Part shown: one piece after another, positions 36,591 to 45,603 of the stretch
Position numbering within the stretch: position 1 is the first letter of the stretch
Layout of the letters: the number at the start of each line of letters is the position of its first letter
Assembly (NCBI GenBank): GCA_022360095.1
Contig: JAKSDK010000138.1
Location: 186,001 to 250,000, forward strand
Direction of reading: 5' to 3'
Source: Phycisphaerales bacterium
GTDB taxonomy: Bacteria > Planctomycetota > Phycisphaerae > UBA1845 > UTPLA1
Length of the DNA: 64,000 bases
The notes under the pieces: model-generated
The model's input: only the letters and a program-made list of their open reading frames with translations
Database searches by the model: none
What the model was told of the DNA's origin: nothing
Made by a program: the position numbers and the translations under genes

Positions 36591-36708
36591 ACAAGGAATC
36601 GTCTATCGGCGAACCAGACCCCAATAGGCCGGGCATCAACCTGGCGAACAACGGCAAAAATGAACTTGTCAAACGTCAAAAGAGACGGGGGGAACGGCCT
36701 GAGATCCC

Positions 36709-39390
36709 TCACGGGTCCGTTGATTTTTCACACCACTCGGCAATTTTGTCGGGCTTGCCCCAACGCTCATAAAGGCCGCAGATGTTCGAAAAGACCGCCC
36801 GGGAAAACTCGTGTGTGGAATCGTACCGCATCTCGATCACTTTCCAGCTACGCAGCAGGTACGTCTCAGCCTCCTCGTATCGTCCAAGCAGCGCCAAACA
36901 TTCACCCAGCGCGTTCTCCGCCAAGGCGACCCATGAATGCCCTGCCGGCAGACCTGCCTTGAGCATATCGATTCCCCGACGAATCATGGGCTCAGCTTCC
37001 TCAGGGTTCTGACGCTTCAACAGAACCCTTCCGAGCCATATCAGCGTCTTGGCGGTTCTCGGATCGTTTTCGGACAAAGCGGTGTTCAACACAGCCAGGG
37101 CGCCACGAAGCTCTTCTTCCGCCTCTTCAAGTTCCCCCAGCTCAGACAGTGGAATCGCCAGCTTGGAACGAAGAATCGCAGTTCTCGGGTCCTTGTCGCC
37201 AAGCCTTCGACGATAACTCTCCAGCGCCAGGCGATATTCACGAGCAGCCCCTGCGTAATCCTTCTGCATCTCCCTGGACTGGGCGAGATTCAATTTGATT
37301 CCGACCACTTTCTCATGATCTTCGTCAAAGGACCTGACATAGATGGCCTGTGCATCTCGCCAGAAACGCTCCGCAGATTCAAAGTCACCCTGTGATGACT
37401 TCAAATTGCCGAGACGGGCGAGCACGGTTCCGACCCTTGCGTGCTTCGGGTCCAGCCTCTTGCGATAGATCTCCATCGCTTCGCTTAGGCATGATTCCGC
37501 CTCATCGAATTCTTCCATTTCTGTGTGATATCGCCCGAGATGGGTGAGGATCGTCGCCACCACGGCATGGTCGTCACCCAGCTTCTCCCTGGCTTCAGCC
37601 AGCGTCTCAAGATACTGGCGTCCCGCCTCCTTAAACTGTCCCTGCTCGAATAACGTCGTTGCAAGACCGGTTCTGGCCATAACTCTCTGAAACCGTTTGG
37701 CGACGGTATCGCCTTGGATCAGGTCGATCGCCCTGCGATAAGACTCCACGGCCTTTTCGGGTCTGCCCCTGGAACCGTGGATGTGGGCCATCGAAAAAAG
37801 ACACAATCCATACTCGGATCTCAGCGCTTCATCGTCGGCGGCGTGCTCATACACGGCCATGGCTTCGGTCAGAAGCTGTTCGGCTTCCTCGAAACGCCCT
37901 CGGTACCAGAGAATTTCACCGAGATCGCGCATGAGCGCAGCAGCCTTGACGTCGCCGGTCCCGAAGGTGGTCCTGGCGATTTCCAGGGCCCTTCGCATGC
38001 CACTTTCGGACTCGTCCAAATGCCCGAGCTTGCCGTAGGTTCCGGCGATGACGCGGTGGATGCCGACCGCGACCTGGGGTGGAAGCTCCGGCTTTTCGCC
38101 GAGCCGCTCCGCCGCCTGGTCCAGCATCTCTCGGACCGTCATCTCTCGCGACGAAGCCAGCTCAGGACTCGACTTTTGAAGCATCCCCACCAGGAAGTTG
38201 TTCAAAGCCTGAGTCGACGCAACTTCCTCCAGTGTACGCCGCTCGGCCTCCCGAGCCCTTTGGTAAAGAAGCGGCATCGTTATCGCATACCCGACGAGCA
38301 ACACAAACATCACCACCGCCAATGCAGTGATCGCCTTGTAACGCGCTAAGGTCTTGCGAAGTACATACCACGTCTGGTCGCGCTTGGCATCGATCGGCTT
38401 TCCGGCCAGAAATCGCCTGATGTCCGCGGCGAGATCACCTGCCGTCTGATAGCGCCGCTCAGGCTCCTTCGCAAGGCAGCGAAGCACCATGGTCTCCACG
38501 TCATTCGGTAGATCAGCCCGGATTGAACGCGGACGAGGAGGCGCCGTCGTCGTAATGTCATTCAATGTTTGTCGAAGATTTTGATGGACGGAATGTGGAA
38601 GCTGCCCCGTCAAGAGCTGGTAAAGAATGGCGCCCAGAGAATAGACATCCGTGCGAGTGTCAATCCTGTCCGACGTCCCCTCAATTTGTTCCGGACTCGC
38701 AAACGCCAGCGACCCGAGAAACTGGCCCGTCTGACTCACGCGGGTCAGCGCTGCAACGCCTTCGGTTTCATCAAAAACGACTTTTGCCAGGCCAAAGTCA
38801 AGGATCTTCGGATGGACAACGTCCGTTCGCGGCCCCAAGCCGTAATCCGTATGGGACGAATCATCATCAACCGATGCGACGGCGCCTTCGATCAAAATAT
38901 TTCCCGGTTTCAGATCGCGATGAATAATGCCTCTCTGATGTGCATACTGAACTGCATCGCAAATCTTTGCAAAAAGGGTCAATGTTCGCGTGAGATTGTT
39001 CCCGATTTTCAAGCCCGCGCAGTCGATCGAGGCCCCCTGCACGTATTCCATCGCATAAAAAAGGCGCCCATCTGCGGTCACGCCGCTGTCGTAGATTCGT
39101 ACGATATGAGGATCTCGAAGTCGAGCCGCGATTTGCATTTCCCGCTGAAAGCGCTGGCGACTGACATTGGACGCATAGACGCCGTCGAGCAGGACTTTGA
39201 TCGCGACGGTTCGGTTCGTCGATCGCTGACGACCTCGATAAACGACCCCCTGTCCGCCCCGCCGGATTTCAACAAGCTCATCGTAGCCGGGAATATCGGG
39301 AAGCTGCCCCCAGTGCGTGCTGGTTTTGCACACGGCCTCCAGCAGCAAACCGGCATCGGTAAACCACTTTGAATCATCGCGCATCGACAT
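36709..39390 (-). CDS. Ser/Thr protein kinase with TM helix and TPR repeats (module 2)
   Basis: An 893-residue kinase. The kinase domain spans about 35-345: RRGGQGVVYRG (G-loop), VAIKVL, HRDLKPGNIL, DFGLAK and SPEQ. A membrane helix lies near residues 365-390. The C-terminal 490 residues are TPR units of the kinesin-light-chain-like type (for example LGRYHTEMEEFDEAESCLSEA). About 27 residues are inserted between NILI and PKILDFG, the same place as in the other two kinases, but here the DNA is not palindromic. There is no zinc finger at the N-terminus. A strong GAAGGGGGG precedes the ATG. It lies 10 nt after its ECF sigma gene. Confidence 0.93.
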   Translation of the reverse strand: MSMRDDSKWFTDAGLLLEAVCKTSTHWGQLPDIPGYDELVEIRRGGQGVVYRGRQRSTNRTVAIKVLLDGVYASNVSRQRFQREMQIAARLRDPHIVRIYDSGVTADGRLFYAMEYVQGASIDCAGLKIGNNLTRTLTLFAKICDAVQYAHQRGIIHRDLKPGNILIEGAVASVDDDSSHTDYGLGPRTDVVHPKILDFGLAKVVFDETEGVAALTRVSQTGQFLGSLAFASPEQIEGTSDRIDTRTDVYSLGAILYQLLTGQLPHSVHQNLRQTLNDITTTAPPRPRSIRADLPNDVETMVLRCLAKEPERRYQTAGDLAADIRRFLAGKPIDAKRDQTWYVLRKTLARYKAITALAVVMFVLLVGYAITMPLLYQRAREAERRTLEEVASTQALNNFLVGMLQKSSPELASSREMTVREMLDQAAERLGEKPELPPQVAVGIHRVIAGTYGKLGHLDESESGMRRALEIARTTFGTGDVKAAALMRDLGEILWYRGRFEEAEQLLTEAMAVYEHAADDEALRSEYGLCLFSMAHIHGSRGRPEKAVESYRRAIDLIQGDTVAKRFQRVMARTGLATTLFEQGQFKEAGRQYLETLAEAREKLGDDHAVVATILTHLGRYHTEMEEFDEAESCLSEAMEIYRKRLDPKHARVGTVLARLGNLKSSQGDFESAERFWRDAQAIYVRSFDEDHEKVVGIKLNLAQSREMQKDYAGAAREYRLALESYRRRLGDKDPRTAILRSKLAIPLSELGELEEAEEELRGALAVLNTALSENDPRTAKTLIWLGRVLLKRQNPEEAEPMIRRGIDMLKAGLPAGHSWVALAENALGECLALLGRYEEAETYLLRSWKVIEMRYDSTHEFSRAVFSNICGLYERWGKPDKIAEWCEKSTDP

Positions 39391-39400
39391 ACGCCCCCCT

Positions 39401-39994
39401 TCAACCCTCTTCTTCGACCTGCTGCGAGATCCGTTCGGCCAGACGTTTCAGGATTCGTGACTTGGCCTGATAAACCTGGTCGAGCGACATCCCCAGCGCC
39501 TCGGCGGTCTCGGCCGCCGACTGCCCCAAAACGGCATACTGCGTGAACGCCATCCGATCGCGTTCATTGAATTCGCCGGTAAGCCGTCCCATCGCCAGAC
39601 GAATGTGATACTGTCGCCATTCGTCCTCCCATGCCTCCCCGTCGAACGTGCAACTCACCTCATTTTGCTCGTCCTCTATATCACATTGCACTCGGCGCTC
39701 GTATTTCTGACGTAATTTTCGGTTGATCGCCCGAATCGCCAGGGTTTTGAGATAGGATCGAAACTTGCCTTTCTTGGGGTCATATTGGAAACCGCTGAGT
39801 GACTGCGAGAGGGCGACAAACACATCCTGAGCCACGTCGTCGCAGTCTGCCGGCTGCAGGCCGTGTCGATGAGCGAAGCCCCGGATCAGATCGAGATAAC
39901 GGCGATGGAACTCCGCCCAGGCCGTCGGATCGATGTCTCCGGCCAGACGATTGAGCAGTCGGATGGGCGTCGTGTAACTCATCGCTGCCGCCAT
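39401..39994 (-). CDS. ECF-type RNA polymerase sigma factor (module 2)
   Basis: A 197-residue sigma factor with region 2 (FVALSQSLSGFQYDPKKGKF) and a C-terminal region 4 helix-turn-helix (SAAETAEALGMSLDQVYQAK). The loop between the regions is long and charged. It is translated just upstream of kinase 2. Sigma and kinase probably form one regulatory unit, as in module 1, to which this sigma factor is clearly related (both have the FxYDPxKGxF block). ATGs at 39994 and 39982 are both possible starts. Confidence 0.88.
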   Translation of the reverse strand: MAAAMSYTTPIRLLNRLAGDIDPTAWAEFHRRYLDLIRGFAHRHGLQPADCDDVAQDVFVALSQSLSGFQYDPKKGKFRSYLKTLAIRAINRKLRQKYERRVQCDIEDEQNEVSCTFDGEAWEDEWRQYHIRLAMGRLTGEFNERDRMAFTQYAVLGQSAAETAEALGMSLDQVYQAKSRILKRLAERISQQVEEEG

Positions 39995-40227
39995 TATATC
40001 CGCGTGTCGTGAAACTTCGGATCGGGTGACGGCAAATGAGAAGATTTTTCCAAAAAATCCTGTCAGATTCCTTCGTCAATCGGCAAGGATCGTGAGGGAG
40101 TCTAAGCTGCGGAAGCCGGGGAGCATCCCGACCTAAACAAGGGGTGGGCTTCGTCGCAGGCGTGTTGTTTAAAGATGGGTTTTGGCGAAGTTCAGTGGGT
40201 CTTTACAAACATTCAGGAGGAAAGTCT

Positions 40228-40596
40228 ATGACAGTCAAGAAACTGTTGGTGTGTTCGATGTTGGCGCTCGTCGTCCTCGCTGCCCCGGGGATGACCAAAA
40301 ACGCGGAGGCGTTCATTTCACTGCCGGTGTTGCCCCCCATCCAGCCAAGCTGCGGGACCGTTGAAATCGTGGATCCCGTCTCCCCGTTGCCCGGCCTTGA
40401 AGACGGTTGCAAGGTCTGGCGCTCTGATAAAAACAATGGAGGCCTTTTCATCTTTGCCGGGCTTGATGCTTTCGAACCCGGTGATCGAATCTTTGTGACC
40501 GGCGACCAGTGCGTTTTTTGCATTGGCGTTTGTCCCGCAGTGGCGTTGCTGAATGCCACGATCGATGATTGCGATCCGGGACCGGGTCCGAAGTAA
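40228..40596 (+). CDS. Small secreted cysteine-containing protein of unknown function
   Basis: A 122-residue exported protein. The ATG at 40228 has AGGAGGAAAG upstream, and the N-terminus is a typical signal peptide (KKLLVCSMLALVVLAA, probable cleavage after NAEA). The mature part of about 95 residues is Pro-rich at the start and has six cysteines, including CVFCIGVC. A proline-rich GPGPK end follows. Several disulfides are possible. I do not recognise a family. A strong terminator follows 20 nt downstream and is shared with the convergent exported protein. An upstream in-frame start at 40144 is not supported by a ribosome site. Confidence 0.72.
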   Translation: MTVKKLLVCSMLALVVLAAPGMTKNAEAFISLPVLPPIQPSCGTVEIVDPVSPLPGLEDGCKVWRSDKNNGGLFIFAGLDAFEPGDRIFVTGDQCVFCIGVCPAVALLNATIDDCDPGPGPK

Positions 40597-40614
40597 GTCT
40601 GCATACACAACCAA

Positions 40615-40657
40615 AAGAAAAGAACCCCGGGCAAGCTTTCCCGGGGTTCTTTTTTTT
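40615..40657. terminator. Bidirectional rho-independent terminator
   Basis: AGAACCCCGGG and CCCGGGGTTCT form an 11-bp stem around CAAGCTTT. The plus side ends in eight T, and the left flank AAAAGAAA gives a T-rich run on the minus strand. It lies between the stop at 40596 and the convergent stop at 40674. Confidence 0.85.
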
Positions 40658-40673
40658 GAACTGTCCGAACACC

Positions 40674-41960
40674 TCAGTTCAGGATCGCATATCCGAGGAA
40701 CTGATTGTCGTTCTCGTCCTCGAACTTGAAACCCAGATACGTGCCGCTCTGATCTGTCGTCACATCGGTTGCCAGTAGGGTCACCGTCAAATCTCTCGGG
40801 TCCGGGACGTCCATCCACACACCGCCGCCGGGGCTGTATTGAAGCGGGTTGCCGCCGTTGACGTTGTCCTGGCCGCCCACGATCCAAACGGGCGTTGCGC
40901 CAAGCATGCCATAGGTCAACGTCGTTCCGTCGCCGTTTCCGGTTTCGGCGACGGCGTTCGGGATCACGCCGTTTGCGGCAGGGCCGTTGTTCACAAAGGC
41001 GTAACGGCCGCCGACAAGTTTCGGCCGAAAGGCGCCGCCGTCCGTCCCTTCGATCTTGACCGGCACGTTGTTCGGATCGGTGACGTCGAGGTAATAGGCG
41101 AACTCCTGATTTCCATCCCGGCCGATAAAGACCAGCATGCCGTTGTCGCAGGCGAAGGGGGTATCGTCCGTGATAATCGTCGGACCCGTCGCAGAGAAAT
41201 CGAATTCGGTCGGCGCGGCCGTCGGGTTGTCGAGGTCATAAACCCAGAACTTGTTCGGAATGAAACGAGTGGCGACGACCGTCCGCGTCTCGGCGTCGAT
41301 CAGGGCCTGCGTGGGAGTCAACGTGTTGTTGTTGTCCGGGTTGACGGTGAACTTCGTCACCGTGGGGTTGGCCCCGCTGATGTCAATCACACGAATCAGC
41401 TCATCACCGGTCGCGCCCGCGAAGCCTGACTGATTGATCGTCGCGATGAGATTTCCATCGACCTCCAGAAAACCGGGCCCGTAATTGCTCACCGGGATCG
41501 TGGACAGAAAGATGTCTGCCCTGGGGATGTTGACGAGGGACCCGTCGCTCGTGTCATACACGGAGACGGCATGGCTGCCCTCGGGACCGCCCATCAGCAG
41601 GATCTTCTTGCCCGACGCTGCGAAGCTGTTCGGATCATAATCGGCAGCATTCGGAATGCCGCGTCCGACCGTGTCCCCCTGAGATGGGACGACGTAGTCC
41701 ACCGTCGTTTCCGAACCATCCGCGTCGGCAGCGGTGTAGACGATGACGTCATCCCCGACGGCGATTCGACCTTGCACATGGATGCGAATGAGATTAAGGA
41801 TGGCGCCGAACGCCGAATTGTCCCCACCGTCGTCGCCGCTCGGCCCGTCCATCATCATGTCATCCATGTTCATACCACCGGACTCACAGTCGGCCCCCGT
41901 TCCGGCAAGGAGCATCGCACACAGACCAAAAACGCTGAGACTTTTCCAAAATTTACGCAT
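40674..41960 (-). CDS. Exported beta-propeller-like protein, probable lipoprotein
   Basis: About 428 residues from the ATG at 41960 (AGGAGATTT upstream). The N-terminus is a signal peptide ending GTGADC, a cysteine at a lipobox-like place but with Asp before it. A Met/Asp/Gly-rich linker follows. The rest consists of repeated beta-strand blocks such as VIVYTAADADG, KILLMGGPEGSHAVSVYD and MLVFIGRDGNQEFAYYLD, which suggest a propeller of about seven blades. I cannot name the family. It is convergent with the small secreted protein and divergent from the third ECF sigma gene. Confidence 0.65.
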   Translation of the reverse strand: MRKFWKSLSVFGLCAMLLAGTGADCESGGMNMDDMMMDGPSGDDGGDNSAFGAILNLIRIHVQGRIAVGDDVIVYTAADADGSETTVDYVVPSQGDTVGRGIPNAADYDPNSFAASGKKILLMGGPEGSHAVSVYDTSDGSLVNIPRADIFLSTIPVSNYGPGFLEVDGNLIATINQSGFAGATGDELIRVIDISGANPTVTKFTVNPDNNNTLTPTQALIDAETRTVVATRFIPNKFWVYDLDNPTAAPTEFDFSATGPTIITDDTPFACDNGMLVFIGRDGNQEFAYYLDVTDPNNVPVKIEGTDGGAFRPKLVGGRYAFVNNGPAANGVIPNAVAETGNGDGTTLTYGMLGATPVWIVGGQDNVNGGNPLQYSPGGGVWMDVPDPRDLTVTLLATDVTTDQSGTYLGFKFEDENDNQFLGYAILN

Positions 41961-42186
41961 TTCAAATCTCCTGTTTGCACTTAACCCAATCCTGTTGGTG
42001 TCCCGAGGATCTTGCCCTCGATCCCTTCTATTGAGGCCCGCGAAAGAGGAGATGAAATGGGGCAAAGAATGTTTTTCTCATGGTACGTCCGAAAACGGAG
42101 CGGCACTGTTTTCCAAGGACATGGAGCCACGGCAACTTTGTGGGAGAATCCATGGTCCGTGAGATCGGTTATAATCCGGGTTTCAA

Positions 42187-42203
42187 ACGTATTTTCGATA
42201 CGT
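42187..42203. promoter_or_regulatory. Inverted repeat between a -10 element and ECF gene 3
   Basis: ACGTAT (42187-42192) and ATACGT (42198-42203) are perfect complements around TTTCG. A TATAAT lies at 42170-42175 and the GTG start at 42217. The repeat would lie just after the transcription start and could be an operator or a leader hairpin. Confidence 0.4.
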
Positions 42204-42216
42204 CCAAAGGAAGCCT

Positions 42217-42789
42217 GTGACAGATCCATTGCCTCAGGATGTGACCCAATACCTGGCCAGGTTGAGCGGCGGAGAAGATGTCGTCTCCGAGCTGTTGCCG
42301 TTGGTCTATCAGGAACTACGCCGCGTCGCCGCCGGATATCTTCGCCGCGAACGGGCGGGACACACGTTGCAGCCGACGGCGCTGGTGCACGAAGCCTATG
42401 TCAAACTGGTCAATCAGAAGGAGGCCGACTGGAAAAACCGGGCCCACTTTCTGGCGGTCGCGGCTGAGGCGATGCAGCGGATTCTGATCGATCATGCGCG
42501 CAAACACCGGGCCGCCAAACGCGGGGCCGACCGTCAAGTCACGCTTGACGTGGATTCCGACGTCGCGTTCAAAACGGATGTCGATCTTCTCGCACTGGAT
42601 GAAGCGCTGAAGAAGCTGGGAAAGTTAAATGAGCGGCAAAGCCGGGTCGTGGAGTTGAGATTCTTCGGCGGGATGAGTGTCGAGGAGGTGGCCCATGTCC
42701 TGGCTGTGTCACCGAGGACGGTCAAGGGAGATTGGCGCTTTGCCCGAGCGTGGCTCCAGCGGGAACTCGATGAAAGGACCGAGGAATGA
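42217..42789 (+). CDS. ECF-type RNA polymerase sigma factor (module 3)
   Basis: A 190-residue sigma factor of the TIGR02999-like ECF type common in Acidobacteria and planctomycetes. Signature blocks are YQELRRVAAGYLRRER, TLQPTALVHEAYVKL, RAHFLAVAAEAMQRILIDHA and the region 4 block RQSRVVELRFFGGMSVEEVA. The start is GTG at 42217 with AAGGAAG upstream. Its stop overlaps the kinase start as ATGA, so translation is coupled. It differs from the sigma factors of modules 1 and 2 and is a separate ECF subgroup. Confidence 0.92.
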   Translation: MTDPLPQDVTQYLARLSGGEDVVSELLPLVYQELRRVAAGYLRRERAGHTLQPTALVHEAYVKLVNQKEADWKNRAHFLAVAAEAMQRILIDHARKHRAAKRGADRQVTLDVDSDVAFKTDVDLLALDEALKKLGKLNERQSRVVELRFFGGMSVEEVAHVLAVSPRTVKGDWRFARAWLQRELDERTEE

Positions 42790-45536
42790 ACTCCACGGAC
42801 CATTCGAAAGTCGTGGAAATCTTCCTCGCCGCCTGCGAACTCTCGGAAGACCAGCGTGTCGCGTATCTTGAACAGGCCTGCGGCAGCAATCTTCAACTGA
42901 GAACGGAGGTCGAGGAACTACTGGCCCACGATCGGACCCGTGCCGTCGTGGATGAGCCGGTTGTGGGCTCGCAGTTGCACGAGGCGGTCGAATCGGCCGT
43001 CACCGTCCCCCAGTCCCGCCCTTCACGAATCGACAAATACGAAATCCTGGACGTTCTCGGCGAAGGCGGCATGGGAACCGTGTATAAGGCGCGGCAATCC
43101 AATCCAAACCGCATGGTGGCCCTGAAGATCATTCGCCCCGGACTTTCATCGAAATCACTCATCCGGCGATTTGAGCAGGAAGCCCACGTGCTCGGGCAAC
43201 TCCAGGACCCCGGGATCGCCCAGATCTTCGAAGCCGGTGCGGCGGATACCGGTCACGGCCCCCAGCCGTTCTTTGCCATGGAACTCATCGACGGATTGCC
43301 GTTGACGGACTATGCCGGGAAGCGTCAGTTGAGTATCCGACCTCGGCTGGAGCTGATGACAAGAGTCTGTGACGCGGTTCACCATGCTCACCAAAAGGGA
43401 ATCATTCATCGTGATCTGAAACCGGCGAATATTCTTGTGGTGGATAAAGGAGCTAAGGGTCCAAGGGTCCAAGGGGTCGAGGGCAAATCCTTGGACCCTC
43501 AGCCCCTTGGCCCCTCGGACCCTTTCTTCGCCCAGCCGAAAATCCTCGACTTCGGAGTCGCCCGGGCCACCGACTCCGACATCAAAACCACAACGCTTCA
43601 GACCGATGTGGGGCAACTCATCGGCACGATTCCCTACATGAGCCCCGAACAGGTCGCCGGCGACCCGAGCGCCGTGGATGTGCGTTCCGATGTCTATGCG
43701 CTCGGCGTGATCTGCTATGAGTTGCTGACGGGGCAACTCCCCCACGACCTTCACAACAAGACAATTCCAGAGGCCGCCCGGGTGATTCAGGATGAGGACC
43801 CGGCGTCGCTCAGCTCAATCAACCGGTTCTTCCGTGGCGACGTCGATACGATCGTGGCCAAGGCGCTCGAAAAGGAAAAAGCTCGTCGATATCAATCGGC
43901 GGAGCAGTTGGCTGCGGATATCCGGCGTTATCTCCGCGACGAACCGATCATCGCGCGACCGGCCAGCGCCGCGTATCAATTCCGCAAATTCGCTCGTCGC
44001 CATCGCGCTCTCGTCTGGGCGGCGGCAAGTGTGTTCGTCTCGCTTGTTGTGGCTTTCTTCGGGATTCTCGGATACGCGATCCAGGCTGGTCGAGCCGAGG
44101 TCCAGGCCAAGAATGAGCGCGACATCGCCGTCGCCATTCAAAAGCAACTCGAACAGGCCAATACGAAAATCGAACGTGAGAAGGCGAAGACCGTAGCAAT
44201 CAACGCGTTCCTCATCGAAATGCTGGCGTCGGCCAATCCGTTTCGGGACACCGGCCGCGGCGGGCGTGATGTCACGGTGCTCACGATGCTGAACCAGGCG
44301 GCCGAGCAAATCAAAGACGGGCTCCCGGACGAGCCCGACGTCGAGGCCATCGTGCGAACGACGATCGGAGAGACCTACAACGGACTCGGCCAATATGAGG
44401 ACGCAGCCCGACACCTCCAAATCGCTTTGGATTTGAACCAAAGGCTCTACGGCGAAAAGCATCAGAACGTCGGAAAGGTGAAGCGACTGCTGGCCACGAC
44501 ACTCGGCAAAAGCACGGGCGACTACAAAAAGTCTGTCGAATTGCTCGAGGAAGCGCTGGCGCTTCAACGTGAACTGCACGGCGAGGAACACAAGGACATC
44601 GCCCGTACCATGAGCGACCTGGGCTGGGTTCTGGAGCGCACGGGTAATCCCGAACAAGCTGCCGGCTACTACCGGAAATCGCTGGAGATGAACCGCAAAC
44701 TCTGGGGCGACGAGCATGAAAAGGTGTCATCGGGCCTCAACAATCTTGCCCACGCGCTAAGCGCGCTGGGGAAAAACACCGAGGCAGAGGCACTCTATCA
44801 AGAAGCACTCGAACGTTTCCGACGACAGTTCGGCGATCAACATCCCAACGTCGGCTACATCGAGAACAATCTCGGCAAAATTCTGTACAACAAAGGCAAC
44901 TATGAAGCGGCGGAGAGGAAGTGGCGATCTGCCGTTGAGTCCCTCCAGGCCTCGCTCGGGGACCGACACCCCATGGTGGGCAGGGTGCTGAACAATCTGG
45001 CGTCGGCCCTTCATGAACAACGAAAATACGAAGAGGCCGAAATCGAATATGAGAAATCGGTCGAAACCTATCGCACGGCATTCGGCGAAAACCACCCGGA
45101 CTATGTCGGCACGATCAACAACCTGACCTATCTCTACTGGGATCAGGGCCGGTACGCCAAGGCCGCCGAAACCATCAAGTCCGTAGCGGATTTCAGACGA
45201 ACCCGACACGGCGCACGCTTTTGGCGCGTCGCCCTCACCGATGCGCGCTACGGCGAATGCCTCGTCAAGCTCCAACGGTACGACGAGGCGGCCGATGTCC
45301 TGATCGAGTCCTATTCGATCCTGAAGGACTACACGGCGGACCGGAGCAGGCGCATCCGGTCCTTGGTCCAATCCCGGTTCAAGGCCGGTGAGAAAATCCT
45401 GCTGGGGGCCTACGAGGAATTAGAATCGCGACGCGGCGACCAGGACGGACCGACACAATCCATCATCCGGACACTCCAGGCGCTTTACCATGCCCACGGA
45501 CGCCCAGATAAGGCTGCAGAATTTCAAGCCGAGTAA
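42786..45536 (+). CDS. Ser/Thr protein kinase with TM helix and TPR repeats (module 3)
   Basis: A 916-residue kinase. A helical N-terminus (about residues 1-60, opening VVEIFLAACELSEDQR) is typical of kinases paired with this ECF type. The kinase domain spans about 85-400: GEGGMGTVYKA, VALKII, HRDLKPANIL, DFGVAR and SPEQ. A membrane helix follows (VWAAASVFVSLVVAFFGIL, about 415-433), then a short coiled coil and about ten TPR units, some as 42-residue kinesin-light-chain-like repeats. About 30 residues between NILV and PKILDFG are encoded by a 29-bp hairpin element. The gene overlaps the sigma gene by 4 nt, which implies a joint regulatory role. Confidence 0.93.
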   Translation: MNSTDHSKVVEIFLAACELSEDQRVAYLEQACGSNLQLRTEVEELLAHDRTRAVVDEPVVGSQLHEAVESAVTVPQSRPSRIDKYEILDVLGEGGMGTVYKARQSNPNRMVALKIIRPGLSSKSLIRRFEQEAHVLGQLQDPGIAQIFEAGAADTGHGPQPFFAMELIDGLPLTDYAGKRQLSIRPRLELMTRVCDAVHHAHQKGIIHRDLKPANILVVDKGAKGPRVQGVEGKSLDPQPLGPSDPFFAQPKILDFGVARATDSDIKTTTLQTDVGQLIGTIPYMSPEQVAGDPSAVDVRSDVYALGVICYELLTGQLPHDLHNKTIPEAARVIQDEDPASLSSINRFFRGDVDTIVAKALEKEKARRYQSAEQLAADIRRYLRDEPIIARPASAAYQFRKFARRHRALVWAAASVFVSLVVAFFGILGYAIQAGRAEVQAKNERDIAVAIQKQLEQANTKIEREKAKTVAINAFLIEMLASANPFRDTGRGGRDVTVLTMLNQAAEQIKDGLPDEPDVEAIVRTTIGETYNGLGQYEDAARHLQIALDLNQRLYGEKHQNVGKVKRLLATTLGKSTGDYKKSVELLEEALALQRELHGEEHKDIARTMSDLGWVLERTGNPEQAAGYYRKSLEMNRKLWGDEHEKVSSGLNNLAHALSALGKNTEAEALYQEALERFRRQFGDQHPNVGYIENNLGKILYNKGNYEAAERKWRSAVESLQASLGDRHPMVGRVLNNLASALHEQRKYEEAEIEYEKSVETYRTAFGENHPDYVGTINNLTYLYWDQGRYAKAAETIKSVADFRRTRHGARFWRVALTDARYGECLVKLQRYDEAADVLIESYSILKDYTADRSRRIRSLVQSRFKAGEKILLGAYEELESRRGDQDGPTQSIIRTLQALYHAHGRPDKAAEFQAE
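43455..43524. repeat. 29-bp hairpin of octamer repeats inside kinase gene 3
   Basis: The left arm (43455-43483) and right arm (43496-43524) are complementary at 25 of 29 positions, with a 12-nt loop. The left arm begins with two tandem AAGGGTCC octamers. The element encodes the insertion between the catalytic loop and the DFG motif, and it is in frame. Confidence 0.88.
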
Positions 45537-45603
45537 AATCTTAAACAGAGCGGCGCCCACGGACGCGGCCCTGATCGACCCTCACACATTCTGAAGATCT
45601 AAA

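Larger units (their letters stand above)
36399..36708. other. Intergenic region between rluD and kinase gene 2
   Basis: No protein gene is credible here. It holds a likely rluD promoter on the minus strand (36475-36503) and a strong terminator-like hairpin with a T tract on the plus strand (36551-36590). Upstream of that hairpin on the plus strand, AAGTCC and GGACTT (36496-36511) make a small stem-loop. A small plus-strand RNA is possible but unproven. Confidence 0.4.
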
